Shown piece by piece: positions 1 to 12,520 of a stretch of 64,000 bases of DNA. Positions within the stretch are counted from its first letter, which is position 1. Each line of letters starts with the position of its first letter. The stretch spans positions 72,308,903 to 72,372,902 of the forward strand of contig CM037781.1 in NCBI GenBank assembly GCA_021229015.1. Direction: 5' to 3'. The DNA comes from Solen grandis. Its lineage: Eukaryota > Mollusca > Bivalvia > Adapedonta > Solenidae. The notes under the pieces were generated by a model, which did no database searches, was not told the DNA's origin, and saw only the letters and a list, made by a program, of their open reading frames with translations. The position numbers and the translations under genes were made by a program.

Positions 1-29
1 CAAAAGAAAAAGTAACTTGGTTTACAACC

Positions 30-95
30 AGATAGTCGGTAGAGCATTCACCCTGTAAGCGAAAGGCCCCGGTTTCGAGTCCTGATCAGGCTGCA
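30..95 (+). repeat. Degenerate tRNA-like sequence (SINE head), copy 1
   Basis: A decayed copy of the tRNA-like sequence at 284-356. The anticodon-arm and T-arm parts match that copy closely, while the acceptor and D-arm have decayed. Both copies are followed by the same tail beginning TTTTTCTCACCCTGTGACAT, which shows that tail and head move together as a repeat rather than as a plain tRNA gene. Confidence 0.6.
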
Positions 96-283
96 TGTTT
101 TTCTCACCCTGTGACATTTGGCACCCAACGTGGGGCTGTGGCATCAGTGCTATATATGTCTAAGACACCTGCACGTGGTTATATTTACCCTGTAACTCCT
201 AGATTTCAGGGGCGAATTCTAAAATGGAGGGGGATAATGTCACAGTACCGATAACTCACAATAGGGGAGAATCATATGTAAGT

Positions 284-356
284 GGCCAGGTAGCTCAGTC
301 GTTAGAGCATTCGCCCTGTAAGCGGAAGGCCCCGGGTTCGAGTCCTGGTCAGGCTG
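284..356 (+). tRNA. tRNA-Thr(UGU)-like cloverleaf, probably a SINE head
   Basis: The sequence folds as a tRNA: a 7-bp acceptor with one A-A mismatch, a D-arm with a box-A-like TAGCTCAGTCGTTAGAGC, a 5-bp anticodon stem TTCGC/GCGGA, and a T-arm with a good box B GGTTCGAGTCC. The 7-nt loop CCTGTAA gives anticodon TGT, but position 33 is C rather than the near-universal U. That, together with the shared 3' tail and the nearby copy at 30-95, suggests a tRNA-derived SINE or tRNA pseudogene rather than a working gene. Confidence 0.5.
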
Positions 357-359
357 CAT

Positions 360-680
360 ATTTTTCTCACCCTGTGACATTTTCCTATAATATCAGAACA
401 TTGCGATGGTAAAATAGTGATTTTAGTAATGGGAACTTACTAGTTAATTTATCACCATGTTTTTTCTTTCCTTCTACTGTTACGAGCTTGACCTTGGTTT
501 CACAATTTACTCAAGCTTAGCGTAATGTTAGAACAGTTCAGCATGTTAATTTGAGCAGATAACTTGTTTTATTCTATACCTCTCATCCAATGTTACTTTT
601 GTCCAAATGTTTATCCGTATTGAATTGAACATCCGTATTATATAGAACACTATTAAATAACCCAAAATGCTTTTCCTTTT
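360..680. other. Non-coding AT-rich host sequence
   Basis: Nothing recognisable beyond the repeat tail at its left end. No long open frame or RNA gene is seen. Confidence 0.5.
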
Positions 681-685
681 CAGTT

Positions 686-985
686 GGACCCAGTGTCAGG
701 ATAATATGACTGGGGATGTCAACCATTTGTTCATAATTTTATATTAGTCCCCTGGCTAGGGATGTCATCCATTTGTTCATAATTTTATATTAGTCCCCTG
801 GCTGATTGACCCAGTGTCAGGATAATATGACTGGGGATGTCATCCATTTGTTCATAATTTTATTTTAGTCCCCTGGCTGATTGACTCAGTGTCAGGATAA
901 TGTGACTGGGGATGTCCCTGGCTGATCGGCCCAGTGTAAGGATAATATGACTGGGGGATGTCATCCATTAGTTCATAATTTTATA
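686..985. repeat. Tandem repeat with GTCAGGATAATATGACTGGG core
   Basis: Four to five imperfect copies of a roughly 75-bp unit (CCAGTGTCAGGATAATATGA, CTGGGGATGTCATCCATTTG, then TTCATAATTTTATATTAGTC). The core GTCAGGATAATGTGACTGGG recurs at 13,330 (plus strand), 3,960-4,030 (minus strand) and in part near 59,820, so it belongs to a dispersed family with an internal minisatellite. Confidence 0.75.
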
Positions 986-1744
986 TCTTTTATGCACCAG
1001 TGTATATGTCTAAAGACACAGTGTAAATGTGTCTACGGAACGTTTAATATAATCGCTTATTTTTTGTCTTTTGTGATAATTCAGCATATGAAAATTCTGA
1101 TACTGGGTATTGACCCCAACAATATACTGGTATTTAGAGGTATAGAGATACAGAGATTTTCCAAGTACATGTATATCAAAGGTTAGAAATAGAAGAGAAT
1201 TCTTTGTCATTTGTCGGTTGGTTATTTAGACTGGCCAATCTTATGTAGCGGGAATTTAGAAATTAAAAACAGGCTCTGCTTTTTTTGCGTAATAAATGCA
1301 GTCAATTTGACTGCATCGAAATTCTGTACATCAGATTCACTTGTACTGAAGTAAATCTGATCTCCTTAAGTATGCAAGTTATGAATGGAATCAGTGTCAT
1401 GACCCTATATCTTGGTCGACCAAGGCACTGAGAGACTGCTTGTGGGGTAATCATGAAACAAAGAGCATGTTCAGCTGATTGACTAGTAATTAGAGTTGCA
1501 GGAAAAGAAATTTTTGGCATCGTATGATCTTTGCCTCTACCATATTGAACCCAGCTGAAGTGATGCGTTTAGAATTATAGCTATTTCATGTAAGTCCTGT
1601 TGACAGTCTCTCAGTGCATTTGGCGCTTACATTTGATTATGACGTGTCACTGCATATAATTTATTTTGATTCTTGATACATTCCTTAAGGGTTACGGGAA
1701 ATAACCAGCGAAAGGTAGACTATGTAAAATTGCGGGAAGATACA
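986..1744. other. Non-coding host sequence
   Basis: No gene is supported. The two opposite-strand open frames near 950-1,210 have no recognisable content. Confidence 0.5.
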
Positions 1745-1759
1745 GAGTCCATTTTTTTT

Positions 1760-2620
1760 GCGGCCTGAAGGGCCGTATTATGTTATGCCACTGGTCGCCC
1801 GTCCGTCCATCTGTTATCAATTTTGTGTCTACTCTGTATTGTTAGAACCGCTGGAAGGAAATTAAAATTATTTGACAGAATATGCAGAGCATAGGTTTCG
1901 GATGTCTTGGTTCAAGGTCAAGGTCACACTTGAAGGTCACATGATATACTATTATAATGTTTGAATATTTAGTGTCCGCTTTGTATCTTAATAGCCACAG
2001 GAAGGAAATTTAAATTATTTGACAGAAATGTCAACCATACTGAGAGGTCGTGCAGAGTGTAGGTTTCGAATGTCTTGGTTCAAGGTCAAGGTCACACTTG
2101 AAGATCACATGTCATAACGTTAGAATATTTTGTGTCCGCTCTGTATCTAAAGAACCAATGGAAGGAAATTGAAATTATTTGACAGAAATGTCAACCATAC
2201 AAAAAGGGTATGCAGAGTGTAGGTTTCGGATGTCTTGGTTCAAGGTCAAGGTCACTCTTGACAGTTGTTAGCAATTTCTTGTCCACTCTGTATCTTTAGA
2301 ACCACTGGAATAAATTAAAATAATTTGAAAGAAATGTCAACCATACTAAGAGGATGTGCAGAGCATAGGTTTTCGATGTCTTGGTTCAAGGTCAAGGCAA
2401 CACTTGAAGATTACATGTCATACTGTTATAATGTAAGAATATTTTTTGTCCGCTCTCTATCTCTTGAATCTCTTAAGTAGGCTTTAACTATTTGCCAGTA
2501 ATGGCAACCATACTGAGATGAACTGCTGATCAAGTGCAAGTTTCAGCTGTATTGGGTCAAGGTCAAAGTATAAAGCAACATGTCATACTGATGTAATGTG
2601 AAAATAATTTGTGTCTGATT
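1760..2620. repeat. Imperfect tandem array, about 180-bp unit
   Basis: Four to five diverged copies of a unit that contains GGTTTCGGATGTCTTGGTTC followed by AAGGTCAAGGTCAC and then a TGTCCGCTCTGTATCT-like segment. The array starts with a GGCCTGAAGGGCCGTATTAT segment and a GTCCGTCC run, a layout I associate with bivalve repeats (recall). Copies diverge more towards the right end. Confidence 0.75.
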
Positions 2621-3089
2621 GATAGCCCCTTACCGATGTTTACTACAACTTTACAAATTCTACCTTTTGATGATTTTTCTCATAAACCGTAAGTATATTT
2701 GTAATTGTAATTCGAAATAACAATAACGTTATTTCCCTTTATCTGGACTTACTTTATAAAATTCTATAGTACTGAAGTTTGTGGATGTTATGGATTTATT
2801 TATGTGGTTAATTTTGTATATTTATGACTCTTTTATATATGATTGTTATTTGTTATTTCTAAATAGTTATGATGTAAATAATATCTCCTATGTTATGTAA
2901 ATAAAACAAAGATAAAATATAGCTCTTGCTAATTCCTCCCCAAAATAGCCCTATCTATTTATAGCTCTCATATCAGTAGAGCTCCTACTGTATGGAGGTG
3001 TAATGGCAGATACATTGTCTATTTCTATTGTCTAATTGAGTTTACCGTCGCTTGACAGTATTTCAGTCATATAGCAACGTCCTGCTAAT
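2621..3089. other. Non-coding AT-rich host sequence
   Basis: AT-rich sequence with possible polyadenylation signals (AATAAA near 2,900). No gene recognised. Confidence 0.4.
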
Positions 3090-3091
3090 TA

Positions 3092-3275
3092 CAGGTGGAG
3101 GAAGACCCCGAATGCACGGAGGCATTCAGGTAGAACCACCCTTCTTCCGCAAGCCAGCTGGAAGGCTTCCTCACATGAAAATCCAAATGACCCTGCCGGG
3201 ATTCGAACCAATGCGGTGAGGGGCTGAGTGAGTGTTAAAGTCGCTGACTTTACCCTTTTGGCTACGGAGGCTGAG
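3092..3275 (-). repeat. tRNA-derived SINE, minus-strand copy
   Basis: The reverse complement matches the plus-strand copy at 7,071-7,318 along its length: a tRNA-like head (GGCTC..TAGC..GGTAAAGTC..), a box-B-like GGTTCGAATCCC, then a body with ATGTGAGGAAGCCTTCCAGC and a tail with CTTCCTCCACCTGTAATTAG. A third, badly decayed fragment lies at about 16,675-16,760. Confidence 0.8.
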
Positions 3276-3880
3276 AATGAAGGGCTCTTGATCAACGCTT
3301 TGCTTATTAATTTTATGTATCATTTTGAGAAAACTAAACATGTAAATCAATTTCTTCAATTGTTCCAGGTTTGTTGTAATTTCAATTCTTGTACATAAAA
3401 CAAGTTCTTTAGAACACGTGTCACCTGCTGAAGCGTGACGGAGAAAGTCTGGTGGACAGACAGACGACGGACAAGTGATAACCTGTGCATGCAGGTGACA
3501 AAATAATATACATGTTTGTATAGAAGTATATGCCGGTGATAATAAAAGTATTAAGAAGGGAGTGGCATTTCCTCTATCTCTCTCTATTTTTTTGGTCAAA
3601 ATCAAGTTTTTTGAAAAGCCAATACAAAAAAGAAGCATTTCCAGATACTTTCCAAATGCAATACACTTTTTTTTTAGTCTATTTAAATTCCATTTAAGGG
3701 TGAAGTTATTACATTATTTTTCAAATTATGGTTTCTTCAACGATACTTGCTTTATTACAAGAGATTTTTATGATCTAAGGATTTCTATGATACCTTATTT
3801 GATACAATTCATACTATAACTAGTCATGTAGCTTGTTATTTATAGATTGTTTTATTTAAAGGACTGATCTCAGCAACATT
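3276..3880. other. Non-coding AT-rich host sequence
   Basis: Two overlapping open frames on opposite strands (3,171-3,638 minus and 3,562-3,819 plus) have no recognisable domain, and one runs through the SINE. I see no supported gene. Confidence 0.5.
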
Positions 3881-3884
3881 TGTT

Positions 3885-4150
3885 TGTTTGTTCATTGGGT
3901 TAAATGTCCCACCAACAGTATTTCAGTAATTTGGAGACAAGGTTACCTGAGACAGATATAATGCTGCCATACTGCAGTATCATGTTGCAGATAAATGCCA
4001 TAATACCACACCCAGTCACATTATCCTGACACAGGGCCAACCAGCACTGGAACTATCCTTATATGCAGAGTGCCAAGCAAGGGAGCTATACTAGTACCAT
4101 TTTTTACAACTTTGGTTTTTCGCGCCGGGGATTGAATCCAGTGGGCAAGT
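3885..4150 (-). repeat. Two adjoining dispersed-repeat fragments
   Basis: 3,885-4,040 is an inverted copy of the repeat family seen at 13,330-13,620: the tail 'CTGAAATACTG..GGGACGTTTAA' in reverse, then GTCACATTATCCTGAC. 4,068-4,150 is the body of a second SINE (AGTGCCAAGCAAGGGAGCTA ... TTTTTTACAACTTTGG) whose more complete copy is at 6,137-6,535. Confidence 0.65.
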
Positions 4151-6091
4151 GGGACCGGTTTCAGCAAAAATTGGCGAAATCAGTATGGAATATAAAATGT
4201 AATGCAAATGTTTTGGAAAATAAGCAAACTGAATACTCTATATTTTTACCAAAAAAAAGAGGAAAAAAAACAAAGAAAACTATGGCCCATAGGTCTATCT
4301 GAACGGTGAATGGATGAAAATAAAAATACAAATTTTCGAGATGGACATATGTATGAATGGACATACAAAAAAGGGCAAATCTATGTGCCCCAGACCCCCA
4401 CACTATTTTTGTGCACACTCAAGCTATCTATAACAGTTCCATTAACAAGTGTATCGGGAAGATAATTATACATCATCCTCATATTCATCATCGGACACTT
4501 TTCGAATGATAGTGGTTTGGCCATAGAATAGCCTTGACACAACTTCATGAATTCTGGATTTAAAATCTTCATTACAGGAGAAGCTATAATATTTGACGAA
4601 CCCTGACATTTTCGACCAGTTTTCTTGGAGAATGGTCTGAGTTCTCTAAGTGATTTTCGAATGACTGCTTCATCCTTAATTGCTTTTAGAATGTGATGTC
4701 TTGTACTTTGTCTCTTTACAATAACAGATACATCTACATTACTGCAGATGTCTGCAACTGTGTCTGTGGCTTTGGTGCTGCGACTAATGGCCTTGTAAGT
4801 TTTGTTTGCACCAAGTGCCCTTTATCAAATCCTTCTGATTTTGAACTGCATTTTCTTGCACCAAGTCACACTCAATATTTTGCCCTATGCCACCCCTGAG
4901 ACTGACAAATGCTCCTTCTATCACTCTCATTCTTTGCACTGAACTGAGCAAAAATTCTGTTTTAAGAATGAAATCCAAGCACTCAACAAAATACTTAGCC
5001 TTGAGCGCGAGAAGAAGAATTTGAGAGTATTTTAGAGTAGAAACATACCACGTCCCCCTCTCTGACGACATCCTCCATAGTAATCAAATGCAGGTACCAG
5101 TGGCAAAGATTACTTTAATAATTATAGACAGTGTCTTCCATTGAAACACTTCTTACTACATCACTCACCTCATGGACGCTGTCCATGTACCCATAATGAT
5201 CCATGAATGCTTCTAGCATCTGGTGCATTAGACGCTCTCTCTCAACTAAACCTCTTTTGACCTCTGGAACATTTTTTGTTGGCTGGGCATCCTTTGTCTC
5301 CATCCCAAAGTTTTCAATGAATTGTTCTGTAATCATTGCCTTTCCAACAATTGAAATCAGATCGTAGTGAGGTTTAAACGATCCCTTGATTTTACCATTC
5401 ACGTCCGACCGTTGAAGTTTTGATTTGTAGTAAAACAGTGTTCCTTGCTGCCTCAGTGTTGCTGTCTTATAGAGCTCCTTATAGCATTTCTGAGAAACAA
5501 AACATTATTATATCTGTAAAGTTAACAATTAAAGACAGTGAACAATAGTGCAATGTAACTACTAACTAAAATTATTCATGTTATTAGTTTTAAAAAAAGC
5601 ATTTAAAGATCCTAAACCAGGATGATTGACCTGTCAAAAGAAAATTATTCAAATTATTCAGAACTTCAAAATCAATTGTTTATAAACTTTATGTATACCT
5701 GTTAGATTTTTGGCAATATACATTAGATGTGAATATTTGTATACATGCAATTTTTAAAAATGCTGATATAGCTATAAATGCTGATACATAATAGATAAGT
5801 AATTAATTAGGTGACTTGTGAATAAATACATTTACATTTTCAATGGTAAAATATTCAACATCCAGGCCTATATGTCACCTGAACCAAAAGTGTAATAAGT
5901 ACAAATTATAATTATAAATCCAGGCTAATATACATGTGCTATGTTAACTATAACAGGGCTTGTTTGTTTTCATAAATGAAATTCTACTTTATTTTTCTAC
6001 ATTATATCTGGGGTGAGATATAAATCATCTTAATATTACACATGTTTTTAACATTAACAAACCCCAACAATTCCAATTTTTTAAAAGATTG

Positions 6092-6118
6092 GGTGTGTGT
6101 GTGTGTGTGTGTGTGTGC
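6092..6118. repeat. (GT)n microsatellite
   Basis: A run of about 13 GT dinucleotides just left of the SINE tail. Confidence 0.95.
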
Positions 6119-6136
6119 AAGTAGATGTTCAAAGTA

Positions 6137-6535
6137 GCCAAGTGCCAAGCAAGGGAGCTATACCAGGCTCAAATTCCACCAACCATACTTAGCGCTAATA
6201 CTTAAGTACTTAGGGGCGAAATTTATCATTTTTGTTTCTCTAATAAAAATAACCAAATGTCTCATTTCTTAGCAAATATTGTTAATCTTAAAGGTAAAAT
6301 TGCATGTGAACTTAGTCATGTATTTGAAATATTTTTTTAATGTTTGGTGTGTTTTTATGTGAGAAACGAAAATGTTGGAATTTGCCCTTAAGTATTTAAG
6401 TTTTACTTAGCACTAAGTATTGTTGGTGGAATTCAAGCCAGTATCATTTTTTATGACTTTGGTATGTTTCTGCCGGAGATAAAACCCATGACCTCTTGCT
6501 CTCAAGGCGGACACTCTAACCACTTGGCCACCGGG
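6137..6535 (-). repeat. tRNA-derived SINE interrupted by a MITE
   Basis: On the minus strand the head is tRNA-like (CCGGTGGCCAAGTGGTTAGA, GTGTCCGCC, GAGGTCATGGGTTTTATCTC) at about 6,477-6,535. The tail AGTGCCAAGCAAGGGAGCTA lies at 6,141-6,160. The uninterrupted copy at 4,068-4,150 shows head-side and tail-side sequences next to each other, so the stretch between them here is a later insertion (6,166-6,439). Confidence 0.7.
6166..6439. mobile_element. MITE with about 45-bp terminal inverted repeats
   Basis: The left end GGCTCAAATTCCACCAACCA is repeated, inverted and with few changes, at the right end (…TGGTGGAATTCAAGCC). The inverted repeat continues inward through CTTAGCGCTAA / TTAGCACTAAG and ACTTAAGTACTTA-like stretches. 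The element splits a SINE, which sets its order of arrival. The flanks suggest a short duplication (CA or CAG), too short to settle the superfamily. Confidence 0.7.
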
Positions 6536-7070
6536 AAAGGTTGTTTTTTTCCATATTTATATCTTGTGAAAAGAAAGTAAATTGAAGTTAACCAGCATTA
6601 TCTTGAAATAATTACCTCCAGGAAGTCTTGTTTGACATGCCAAAGTTCCACTACAAATGGATGGAGGTCGTCAAATCGCTTCTTTGGAGAGGTAGCTAAA
6701 GCCCTCAGATGTTTAGCTTCTTCTAAGCGAACCCGAGTTAGCTGGTCCCCACCAACGACGACTTTGTTTTTTTTGAGCAGCTCATCTGACCCTAGTGCCA
6801 ATGTTACAGAAAATTAAATCCCTTCCCATGCAGCTTTTTATACTAATGCATTTCAATATTCATACAGAAAACTGTAAATATTCCTATCTATTTACTAATA
6901 TGAACTTAATTTCTGAAATGATTGTATTGGATAGAAAAAAATTGACTTTAATCAGAACATTAGGTTAACACAGTTACAGGTCTGTCAACTTAAAACTTAA
7001 TTATAAATATTAATTGACAATTATAAAGTTCATGTAAAAAAAACTTGTTATTTCCTCAAATGCATTAATG

Positions 7071-7318
7071 GGGCCTCAATAGCTGAGAGGGTAAAGTCAC
7101 TGACTTTAACACTCGCTCAGCCCCTCACTGCGTGGGTTCGAATCCCGGCAGGGTCATTCGGATTTTCATGTGAGGAAGCCTTCCAGCTGGTATGCGGCAG
7201 GTCGGTGGTTCTACCTGGATGCCTCCGTTCATTCCGGGTCTTCCTCCACCTGTAATTAGCTGAAGTTCGCTATATGACAGAAATACTGTTGAGGCGACAG
7301 TAAACTCAAATAGTCAAG
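7071..7318 (+). repeat. tRNA-derived SINE, plus-strand copy
   Basis: The head GGCCTCAATAGCTGAGAGGG with box B GGTTCGAATCC is followed by a body that contains ATGTGAGGAAGCCTTCCAGC and a tail with CTTCCTCCACCTGTAATTAG. It is the better copy of the family also seen inverted at 3,092-3,275. It sits inside an intron of the decayed DUF6589-type gene. Confidence 0.85.
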
Positions 7319-8740
7319 TCAAGTCTAGTCAAATGCATTAATAATCTTTCCATCCATGCATTACTGTTTCAATAATTACCTGTCCTGTCCCACTGATGGC
7401 TGTGTTGATGCTACATGTATTCTCCACAAATAAAGCTTGAACGATGTTACGCCATGCTGAACTAGAACAGTAACATTATGAACTTTTAACAGTAACATAC
7501 ATTTAATACTAACCTCAGACAATATTTGTCCCTTAAGAACCTTGTATTTCTAAATGATAAGAAGATAATAAGGATTTTGTCCACAGGACACTGACAGATC
7601 TTGATTAATTTATTTTGGAAAGTATATCTTCTATTACAATTTATACTGAAATGCTTAAACTAAATTAAATTTATAATACACATGTAATTCTCTTTGACAA
7701 AAATATTTAATTACATTTATTTAAATAAATATTTAATAGCTTTTTAAGTATTTAGTTTTATATTCATAAAGAATGCTATTTCATTGCACAAAGTATTTAT
7801 TCAATGAAATGTATAAACACACAACTTCTAAAATCAAATATGATGAAACGTGCTCATATGAAAAGAAATTACTTTTAATTTTTTAATGTTTTGTACTTTA
7901 AACTGTGAACAGTTTTTTACTCACAACTGGCAAAAGGTAATTAACCCTTTCCTTCATTGATGATATGATCATTGCTGAATATCAGTTTTCTGAATTTTAA
8001 AATGGTATACATGAAATATATTTTTTCTTTCCAATGGACACTATATAGATTATGACCTACAGTATTACATGAGCAAACCTGCAAAAACTGACCTCTATTA
8101 AGTAAGGGTAAAATAAAAAAATGTTCTCCTTAGGACACTTATACTACTACTACTAATAATTTAATCAGATGACTGGTTCAAGTTTCCTACTGTGAAATAA
8201 TATCAGCATATATAGCACAGTAAGCTGACTTGTGCCAAAATATATTACTTTCATATGTTTTGTAATATTGTTTGAATCATGCAACCAAAAACCATTTTAT
8301 TGTCCATTACTATTTTATTTGAATTATTATTAAATTATTATTTTCCATTTCACCAAGAAACTGAAAAGTAATACTTAATAATACTTCATCATTATAGGAC
8401 CCAGGTCTGAACACTAATGCCTATACAACCAACAAGAGCTATACTTTTGCTAAAAGTTGTCGCAGCAAAAATGACTTGGATTATCCACTCATTAAGACCA
8501 TTCAGCTGTAATTCACTAGTATATAGAGTGAAGTGTAACACAACTTTAATGTTGTGTCCTGAATTTTGGTAGAAATGAATGAAATAACAATATACCTTAA
8601 CAACTATTCTTTATTTAAAGACAAAAAATCTGAATTCTCATACTCAGAATGTAATTGTTAACAGTTCAATTAAAAACATCATGCGCAAAACAGGAAATGA
8701 AAAATAACTGAACTTATTTCTAGCAAACTCTGGAAAATTT
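7319..8740. other. Intron of the decayed minus-strand gene
   Basis: AT-rich sequence between exon blocks 8,747-8,952 and 6,616-6,791. No further gene or clear repeat is seen. Confidence 0.45.
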
Positions 8741-9330
8741 ACATACCAAATGGTTTGTCAAATATCCCTGTGCGGATATATTCATGCCCATTCAGGATGT
8801 CAACGCAGTCTTCATGCTTGGTCTCATTTTAAATCTGGATAGGTAACTGATAGACCTCTGACTTTTTGCTCATCTGCTCTCGGTATGGGTGGTAGATGTG
8901 AGATGGCACAATAGAACGCATCCATGTGAATGCTGGTGACTCCATGAGAATCCTACCTATATTACAAACCAATTCTGAGAGAATCTTGCATAGCATATTT
9001 TCATTATATAATTATTATTGTTTTAATTTATAGTCCAGCAATGAAAAAAACACATACATGTATATTTATTTTGCAGGTTGCTGTGAATTCACATAAACTT
9101 GTGCCAGTGTAGACGGGAAGGGTGTTTTATTTGTTTATTATATTTATTGTTATAATTTTTTTGGTATTAGAAGATTACACATTGGTTTTTGATTTTGTGG
9201 TTCTTGTCTTGTAAACGTTATTTTAGGCTTAAAATAATACATGTATTCATGAGACACTAATTTTGTGGATAATTTATCCAAGAAATCCATGGAAATTACT
9301 GCCAGATGTTTTAATATTAATACTTAGTAG

Positions 9331-10399
9331 CAAGGATCCTAAAAACCGATTTTTTACCAGTTTTGACCGATTTTGATCTCAATCGACCGGTTCAGATTTC
9401 AAAAAGTACCAAAAAAATCGGTCGAAAAAAAATCCATAATCCTCGTCTAAAACTTTCAAAATCGGTCCAAACGGTTCATAATAGTCTCTCTTACACACCA
9501 GTTGACCTACTTCTTGAATTTCCGGTGTGCCCTCGGGGCAGGTGTCAGTGGGGGTCAGGCAGGGACACCCGTCTAGGTCATTATTGGGCAGTTAAGATGA
9601 ATGGATTGACGGTTTGTACTTAGCGGTTATTTGGACGGTGCCGTGTAATTATCTATGCCGTAATAATGGACCATTGCTTGTTTGCAAACTGTAACCGGTC
9701 GACTTTTAAATGCGGTAATTAATGACAATATCAAAGGCTAATCAAAATGTTTGATCTCCTTAGTAATTTGTAATTTGTAAGAACAAAATAAAAGAATTAA
9801 AAAAAACTGATAACTGTTTGGTGTTATTACTCAACTTTATATTTGGTATATAAGGGGATGGTATCAGTGACAAGGCTGCATTTCGTTGAAATGGCTCATC
9901 GCAATTTACTTGCGATGTTTAAAAAATCAAATGACCGGCTTGGCAACCCGGCTCATGATGATAAAGAAAACGGGAGTGGTGACCCAGTAAAAAGTACATT
10001 TCAAAGTCGGACTGGCAACCCGATATGCACACAAATCCGGCCTGGCAAACCGGTCGAAAACACTGGGAATGGGGCAACCCGTGATGCATCTTCTATTATG
10101 AAATGCAATCAAAAAGTAGAAATTACAAATAAAAAAATATATAAACACAAAGGCACATAATAAACAACACCAAAACGACTGCTTCCAACAATTTATTGAT
10201 TCGTTAGAGTCATATACAGACCGTCATATACATGCACTTCCGGTAAACAAACTTTCGATTTCGTAGAGGTAAATACTGCAGAAAAATACCTTATTATGCC
10301 AACAGGATGCTGAATTATAATAAAAGATCTATTTTCACGCTGCAAATGATTCAGGGTATGTTGATTGAAAATATCAATGATATTTTTTTTTCGGTTATG

Positions 10400-10454
<55 letters not shown>

Positions 10455-10461
10455 TGTTGAA

Positions 10462-10492
<31 letters not shown>

Positions 10493-10536
10493 TTTTGCCG
10501 TCGACCGGTTGAGATTCCAAAATTTTAGGATCCCTG
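9331..10536. mobile_element. Non-autonomous hAT-like DNA transposon
   Basis: The ends are inverted repeats: CAAGGATCCTAAAA on the left and TTTTAGGATCCCTG on the right, with more matching just inside (CGACCGGTT.. both sides). The 8-bp sequence CTTAGTAG is directly repeated outside at 9,323-9,330 and 10,537-10,544. An 8-bp duplication and ends starting CA(A/G)GG are typical of the hAT superfamily. The interior has a small open frame (9,843-10,160) with a repeated GGCAACCCG motif and no recognisable transposase, so the copy is non-autonomous. It sits in an intron of the decayed gene. Confidence 0.8.
10409..10491. repeat. Interrupted poly-G tract
   Basis: Two long runs of G (10,409-10,453 and about 10,461-10,491) separated by ATGTTGAA inside the hAT-like element. 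The exact length is unlikely to be reliable in an assembly. Confidence 0.85.
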
Positions 10537-10829
10537 CTTAGTAGGATGTCAGTAGCATCCAAAGATTTTAAAGTTTACACAATGTCTGAGGCAGTAATAA
10601 CCCTGAAAGTAAATTTCTGTTCAAGTTTGGAGCAATTAACTGTGATAGTGAACTTAGACATGTCTCAAAATTACACATGAATGCATGCCTTTTAATACCC
10701 ACCCAAGACAACACAGTAGCTTCTTCTGAGAGAATCACGGTCCTGTTCAGATGGAAAGAACAGTTCTGGAGTGAGCCCTTGAAAATCACATTGAGGTACT
10801 ATATAGACAAGGTCTAACAATCTGTAATA

Positions 10830-10920
10830 GAAAACAGTTGCATCAATAAAAATAAATAGAAAACAGTTGCATCAATAAAAATTAACAGAAAACAGTTGCA
10901 TCAATAAAAACAAATACTGT
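10830..10920. repeat. Three tandem copies of about 32 bp
   Basis: GAAAACAGTTGCATCAATAA occurs three times in a row with short AT-rich spacers. Confidence 0.85.
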
Positions 10921-11269
10921 CAATACTGCCTGAAATGTCTCCCTACCCAGTAGCTGGGGGTGTGTGTGTGTGTGTTTGGAAGAGATTAATAAAATTCAAA
11001 GAAAATAACATAATGCATGCATATGAGTTAATTAGCGAGGTCATATTCATTTTATTTAATGGGTTTAGTTTTTCTACCTGAGAATTAAGGATCAGCAACA
11101 GTTCTTATACTTACCCTGCTAAATATGATATTTCCAATGACTTGTATCCTGTTCTCACAAAGACGTCAAGATTGTCCCCAGTGATTTTGACAATTGGATT
11201 CTTCATCAATCTAGATGCAATACTTGTATCCATTCTGTTTGTACTGTACACAACACAGTCAGTTTAAAC

Positions 11270-12520
11270 CTCAAGACTTTATTGATGGTCTTATAGATGG
11301 TGAAGAACTACAAAGAGATACATAAAATACACTAAATACAATGTTCTCAGATACAAAATACAGTAAATAATGTACAAACAAAATAGCTGTATATAAGCTT
11401 AGCAGGATCTATATTATGACTAGAATGTGTGAAGAAAGTCTTACTTGCATAAAGAATAAAAGTTATGGGCTAAGGGAGGTAACCCCTACTGGAAAATACA
11501 AAGTTCAATCAGAGTTGTCTTTCTTAGTAAAATTAAATTCACTGAAAATGTTTAATTTTGCACTTTAAATTGACAGTGTCCAAAGTCATTATTAGAATAC
11601 AAGAATCCACTTTGATCAGTGATACCAGCACATATATATTAATTGCAGTAAGGTTTCAGTAATCACTAATGTAAAAACAACTTGGCAACTCCTCACAGTC
11701 CAAATTAATATGCAGAATTACCCTTTTTAACAGGTAAACACAGTAGTAACTGTTACAAATTTGTATAAACAATTAATTCACTAGCAATAATTATTGCCTT
11801 TATCATCTTGGCACCAAAAGTCCTGTTCTCATATGCAACTGTCGACCTGCACAAGCAACAGTCTTAGACCGCAGAATCAGCCGATTCCCTTTCTCCATGA
11901 ATACGCGATAAAGGGCTTATATAAAGACATGTGGCTTTACAAAGAGCTTGTTTGAACATGATCTTATATTATCGTACTTTTACTTACGCTGTGGTCAGCC
12001 ATAAACAGCCAGATATTGAGTGAAAAATAATGGTTTGACGAAGAACAGCCTTTTCTAAGTAAACAAATACCACGTGACTAAAAGCGCGCGACAGCGCAAG
12101 GGGCAGTACTATATAAGAGTGCAAAGGAAAGCGTCACTATAAAAGACACGGTTCCAGTACACTGTTGCCAGCCGCATCCAACAACCGGAGTTTACTTGTT
12201 GGTGACAATGTGAGGCCCATGTGGTCGAGTCTTTTAAAATGACAATTAGAGGTTTAGTGAACACATGTAAAATAAATTGATAAATGTTATATTTTACCAT
12301 TTTGAAAATAGAAGATCTTTTTCCATAATATTTTTTCATATTATACACAACAAATATATAGTTCTTAGTAACAATCAATATAGATATTCATTCTATAAAT
12401 ATTCAATAAGAACATGTTACTATTACTTACTGTACTAATGATAAACACAAAATGGTCAAAGTCACAAAAGAACAAATATGAAATATTAAGAGTATTACTG
12501 ACAAGACCAAACACTTAATG
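11270..12520. other. Intron of the decayed minus-strand gene
   Basis: No gene is supported. A short GC-richer patch at 12,060-12,110 (with GCGCGCGACAGCGC) precedes TACTATATAAGAG. This resembles a core promoter but has no gene attached. Confidence 0.35.

Noticed and set aside
10307..10528. Open frame encoding a poly-glycine protein
   Set aside because: It is read through the poly-G tract of the hAT-like element.
12060..12120. TATA-like promoter near TACTATATAAGAG
   Set aside because: No gene starts nearby in either direction, and it lies in an intron of a decayed gene.
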